A stretch of DNA of 64,000 bases, taken from Janthinobacterium lividum. GTDB taxonomy: Bacteria; Pseudomonadota; Gammaproteobacteria; Burkholderiales; Burkholderiaceae_D. The notes beneath the pieces are model-generated. The model was not told the origin of the DNA. It did not search any database and was given only the letters and a program-made list of their open reading frames with translations. A program made the translations under genes and the position numbers. The stretch lies in assembly GCF_034424625.1 (NCBI RefSeq), contig NZ_CP139976.1:4030001-4094000 (forward strand), in the 5' to 3' direction. Below are positions 61,433-64,000 of this stretch, piece by piece. Position 1 is the first letter of the stretch, and each line of letters opens with the position of its first letter.

Positions 61433-62841
61433 GTTTGCTGATGCAGGCGCTCAAGAAGGCCGAGCGCGCCAAACAGAACAGCCTTTCCGACGAGGAACTG
61501 GAAAAGCCGTCCGAAGCCTACGACCAGGTACTGGAACTGGCGCCGGCCGACGCCCTGCCGCCCCGTCCCGCGCCAGCGCCAGCGACCGTGCAGCCGCCAA
61601 GCACCTTGCGCCTGGAACCGCTGGCGGACGCGCCCGCGCCGCAGCCGGCGCAGAATGCGGCCCAGCCAGATCCACAGCCAGCTGCGCAGCAAGGCGCGCA
61701 GCCTGGCCCGCCTCCCGAGCCGCCACGCGCGCGCCCGGAACCGCCCGCGCGGCCACGCGCCAGCCGCAGCAATCCGCCGCCGAAAGGCCCCACGGGCCCC
61801 ATCAGCGTCGATCCGGCCACCGTGCGCCTGGCCGTGCTGCTGGCGATATTGCTGGTGGTGGCAGGTTCCATGGGATATTGGTACTGGCGCGCCAGCACCA
61901 GCCCCGGCGCGGGCGCCAACCTGCCCGGCGTGCCCATGCCGCTGACGGACGCTCCGGGCACAACCGGCGTTGCCGGTCCGGTGCTGGTGCTGCCGGCAAC
62001 GGGTGCCGCGCCGCCCGACGCCATGACGCCCGCCGCACTGCCGCCCGACTATCCGCGCGACACGCGCCAGCAAACAGGTGCTGCGGAGCAGCAGGCGATG
62101 ATACAGGCGGCGGCCCAGGCCGCCGTGGCGGCGCAGCTGGCGCAGATGGCGCCGCCCGCACCGCCCAGCCTGCCGCCCGTGGCGGCGCCCGACAATAGCC
62201 AGATCCAGGTGCAGCGCAGTGTCGCCGCGCCGCAAATCAACCCCGGCGTGCAGCAAGCCTACCAAGCCTTCAACGGGGGCCAGCTGGGTTCTGCTCGTCA
62301 GCAATATGAAACCGTGTTACAGCAGGATGCCACCAACCGCGACGCGCTGCTGGGCCTGGCTGCCGTGGCCTTGCGCGAGCACCAGGGCGCGCAGGCGGCG
62401 GCGCTGTACGTGCGTTTGCTGGAAATCAACCCCGACGATGGCGAGGCGCTGGCCGGCCTGATCGGGCTGCGCCAGGGCGACGTGGCGCTCAGCGAGGCAA
62501 AATTGAAAGCCATCCTGGCGCGCAGCCCCGACAGCGCGCCCGTGCTGTTTGCACTGGGCAATGTGTATGCCAAGCAGCGCCGCTGGAACGAAGCGCAACA
62601 GCAATTTTTCCGCGCCTACGGCGCCGCGCCCGGCAATCCCGACTATGCGTTCAACCTGGCCGTGGGCCTGGACCGGTTGAACCAGCCCCGGCTGGCCGCC
62701 ACGTATTACCAGCGCGCCCTGACCCTGGCGCAAACGACGCCCGCCGCCTTCGACCAGGCCGTCGTGCAAACGCGTTTGCGCGAACTGGCGTCCCCTGCGG
62801 CAGTGGCCGAGCCGGCCATCATCACACCCCGTCAGGAATAA
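61429..62841 (+). CDS. Second MshN-like TPR protein
   Basis: 470 residues. Starts SLLMQALKKAERAK, the MshN/GspB-type cytoplasmic start. One membrane segment (about 136-156) lies between long Pro/Ala-rich linkers. Five TPR units fill the C-terminus (AYQAFNGGQLGSARQQYETVL, FALGNVYAKQRRWNEAQQQFF). Its ATG overlaps the secretin stop (ATGA); the ATPase gene follows after 7 bases. Confidence 0.87.
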   Translation: MSLLMQALKKAERAKQNSLSDEELEKPSEAYDQVLELAPADALPPRPAPAPATVQPPSTLRLEPLADAPAPQPAQNAAQPDPQPAAQQGAQPGPPPEPPRARPEPPARPRASRSNPPPKGPTGPISVDPATVRLAVLLAILLVVAGSMGYWYWRASTSPGAGANLPGVPMPLTDAPGTTGVAGPVLVLPATGAAPPDAMTPAALPPDYPRDTRQQTGAAEQQAMIQAAAQAAVAAQLAQMAPPAPPSLPPVAAPDNSQIQVQRSVAAPQINPGVQQAYQAFNGGQLGSARQQYETVLQQDATNRDALLGLAAVALREHQGAQAAALYVRLLEINPDDGEALAGLIGLRQGDVALSEAKLKAILARSPDSAPVLFALGNVYAKQRRWNEAQQQFFRAYGAAPGNPDYAFNLAVGLDRLNQPRLAATYYQRALTLAQTTPAAFDQAVVQTRLRELASPAAVAEPAIITPRQE

Positions 62842-62848
62842 GCACCAC

Positions 62849-64000
62849 ATGGCAGAACAGGCAAAACTTCCCCTCGGCAAGCTGCTGATCCAGAAAGGCG
62901 TGATCAGCGAAGACCAGCTGCGCATCGCCCTGATCGAGCAGCGGCGCAGCAGCGAACCGCTGGGCAAGCTGCTGATCACCCTGGGTTTTGTGACGGAAGC
63001 CACCGTGCGCGAGGCCCTCAGCGAAAACCTGAAACAGGTCAGCGCGGATCTGTCCAGCCTGGTGGTCGACGCCATCGCCCTGAAACTGATCCCGAAGGAT
63101 GTGGCCAAGCGCTACCGCGTGTTTCCCATCGTGTATGAACGGCAGGCGGACAACCTGATCCTGGCCATGGCCGACACGAGCAACATCGTGGCGCTCGACC
63201 AGATCAGCGCCATGCTGGTCAAGGGCATCACGATTTCCACCGTGCTCGTCAACGAATCGGACATTTCGCGCGCCATCGACCAGTACTATGGTTTCGAGCT
63301 GTCGATCGACGGCATCCTGCACGAAATCGAAACGGGCGAAGTCAGCTATCAAAGCATGGCCTCGCCATCGGACGAGTACAGCCAGCCCATGGTGCGCCTG
63401 ATCGATGCGCTGCTGGCCGATGCCGTGCAGAACGGCGCCTCGGACATCCATTTCGAGCCGGAACAGTCGTTCCTGCGCATCCGCTACCGCATCGACGGCA
63501 TCCTGCGGCAAATCCGCAGCCTGCACAAATCGTACTGGCCGGCCATGGCCGTGCGCCTGAAGGTGATGTCGAACATGAATATCGCCGAGGCGCGCGCGCC
63601 GCAGGATGGCCGCATCAGCATCAAGTTTTCCGGGCGGCAAATCGACTTCCGCGCGTCGGCGCAGCCCACCACGCATGGCGAAAACGTCGTGCTGCGCGTG
63701 CTGGACCGGCAAAAAGGCATCGTCCCGCTGGACGCCCTGGGCCTTGCCGACGCGGAACTGAACTTGTTGAAACTCATGATTGCGCGCCCCGACGGCGTGA
63801 TCCTCGTGACGGGCCCGACGGGCAGCGGCAAGACCACCACCCTGTATTCGATACTCAACCATATCAATACGGAAAGCGTCAACATCATGACCCTGGAGGA
63901 CCCGGTCGAGTATCCGATGAACATGATACGCCAGACCTCCGTCAACGAATCCGTCAAGCTGGGCTTTGCCGACGGCATCCGCTCGATGATGCGGCAAGAC
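62849..64000 (+). CDS. Second GspE/MshE-like assembly ATPase (3' end outside window)
   Basis: 384 residues visible, open at the window edge. The N-terminal MshEN-like repeats are at 8-31 and 37-60, as in mshE, but their first residue is Pro in both (PLG instead of RLG/KLG). GspE core with SDIHFEP, an Arg-rich DIHFE box region, RYRIDGILR and Walker A GPTGSGKTTTLY. It is likely the motor of the second, plus-strand system. Confidence 0.9.
   Translation, partial: MAEQAKLPLGKLLIQKGVISEDQLRIALIEQRRSSEPLGKLLITLGFVTEATVREALSENLKQVSADLSSLVVDAIALKLIPKDVAKRYRVFPIVYERQADNLILAMADTSNIVALDQISAMLVKGITISTVLVNESDISRAIDQYYGFELSIDGILHEIETGEVSYQSMASPSDEYSQPMVRLIDALLADAVQNGASDIHFEPEQSFLRIRYRIDGILRQIRSLHKSYWPAMAVRLKVMSNMNIAEARAPQDGRISIKFSGRQIDFRASAQPTTHGENVVLRVLDRQKGIVPLDALGLADAELNLLKLMIARPDGVILVTGPTGSGKTTTLYSILNHINTESVNIMTLEDPVEYPMNMIRQTSVNESVKLGFADGIRSMMRQD

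Overview
This is a high-GC chromosomal segment with the gene content and style of a betaproteobacterium of the Oxalobacteraceae (Janthinobacterium/Massilia-like). Pointers are a class I PHA synthase next to PhaR, a PEP-CTERM surface protein, an MSHA-type pilus locus, a Burkholderiales-type lipase/foldase pair, and housekeeping genes (mfd, serB, bamD, rluD, rimO, mrcA). The genus is an inference; there is no rRNA or tRNA gene here to anchor it. I see no insertion sequence, prophage, CRISPR array or tRNA.

Layout. 1-9 kb: AAC(3)-family acetyltransferase, OPT transporter, PBP1A, a BIME-like repeat, a TetR regulator, and a secreted lipase with its dedicated foldase. 9-17.6 kb: signalling block with a winged-helix/ATPase/TPR regulator, an EAL phosphodiesterase translationally coupled to a chemoreceptor, a second chemoreceptor with a C-terminal CheR-docking motif, and a 5'-nucleotidase. 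Perfect-consensus CRP-type and FNR-type sites lie in the two receptor upstream regions. 17.6-22.1 kb: mfd and serB.

22.2-25.0 kb: the most unusual part. Four genes overlap one another by 4-11 bases: a nucleotidyltransferase-fold protein, a TIGR04222-type membrane protein ending in a Ser/Gly/Cys tail, a DUF692/MNIO-type multinuclear iron oxidase, and an 88-residue helical protein. A perfect 28-bp palindrome lies upstream. I read this as a candidate peptide-modification system in which the MNIO enzyme acts on the three cysteines of the membrane protein's tail.

25-43.7 kb: CubicO-type hydrolase, metC, PEP-CTERM protein, rimO, phaR/phaC with an elaborate control region, yfiH-rluD, bamD, yaaA, a solitary PIN protein, an aminotransferase, an HD-GYP-like protein without its HD dyad, and a patch of small accessory genes (SnoaL-like, DUF2625, esterase, DUF2314-like) that contains the relic of a duplicated esterase.

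43.8-57.0 kb, minus strand: a nearly complete MSHA pilus locus, transcribed E-G-F-A-C-D-O-P-I-I2-J-K-L-M-N, with an intrinsic terminator after the major pilin gene. 57.2-64.0 kb, plus strand: a second, divergent set (ABC ATPase, MshM-like ATPase, secretin, MshN-like TPR protein, MshE-like ATPase cut by the window end). The second ATPase lacks the arginine that starts the c-di-GMP-binding MshEN motif present in the first. With an EAL and a degenerate HD-GYP gene in the same window, c-di-GMP control of surface appendages is a recurring theme.
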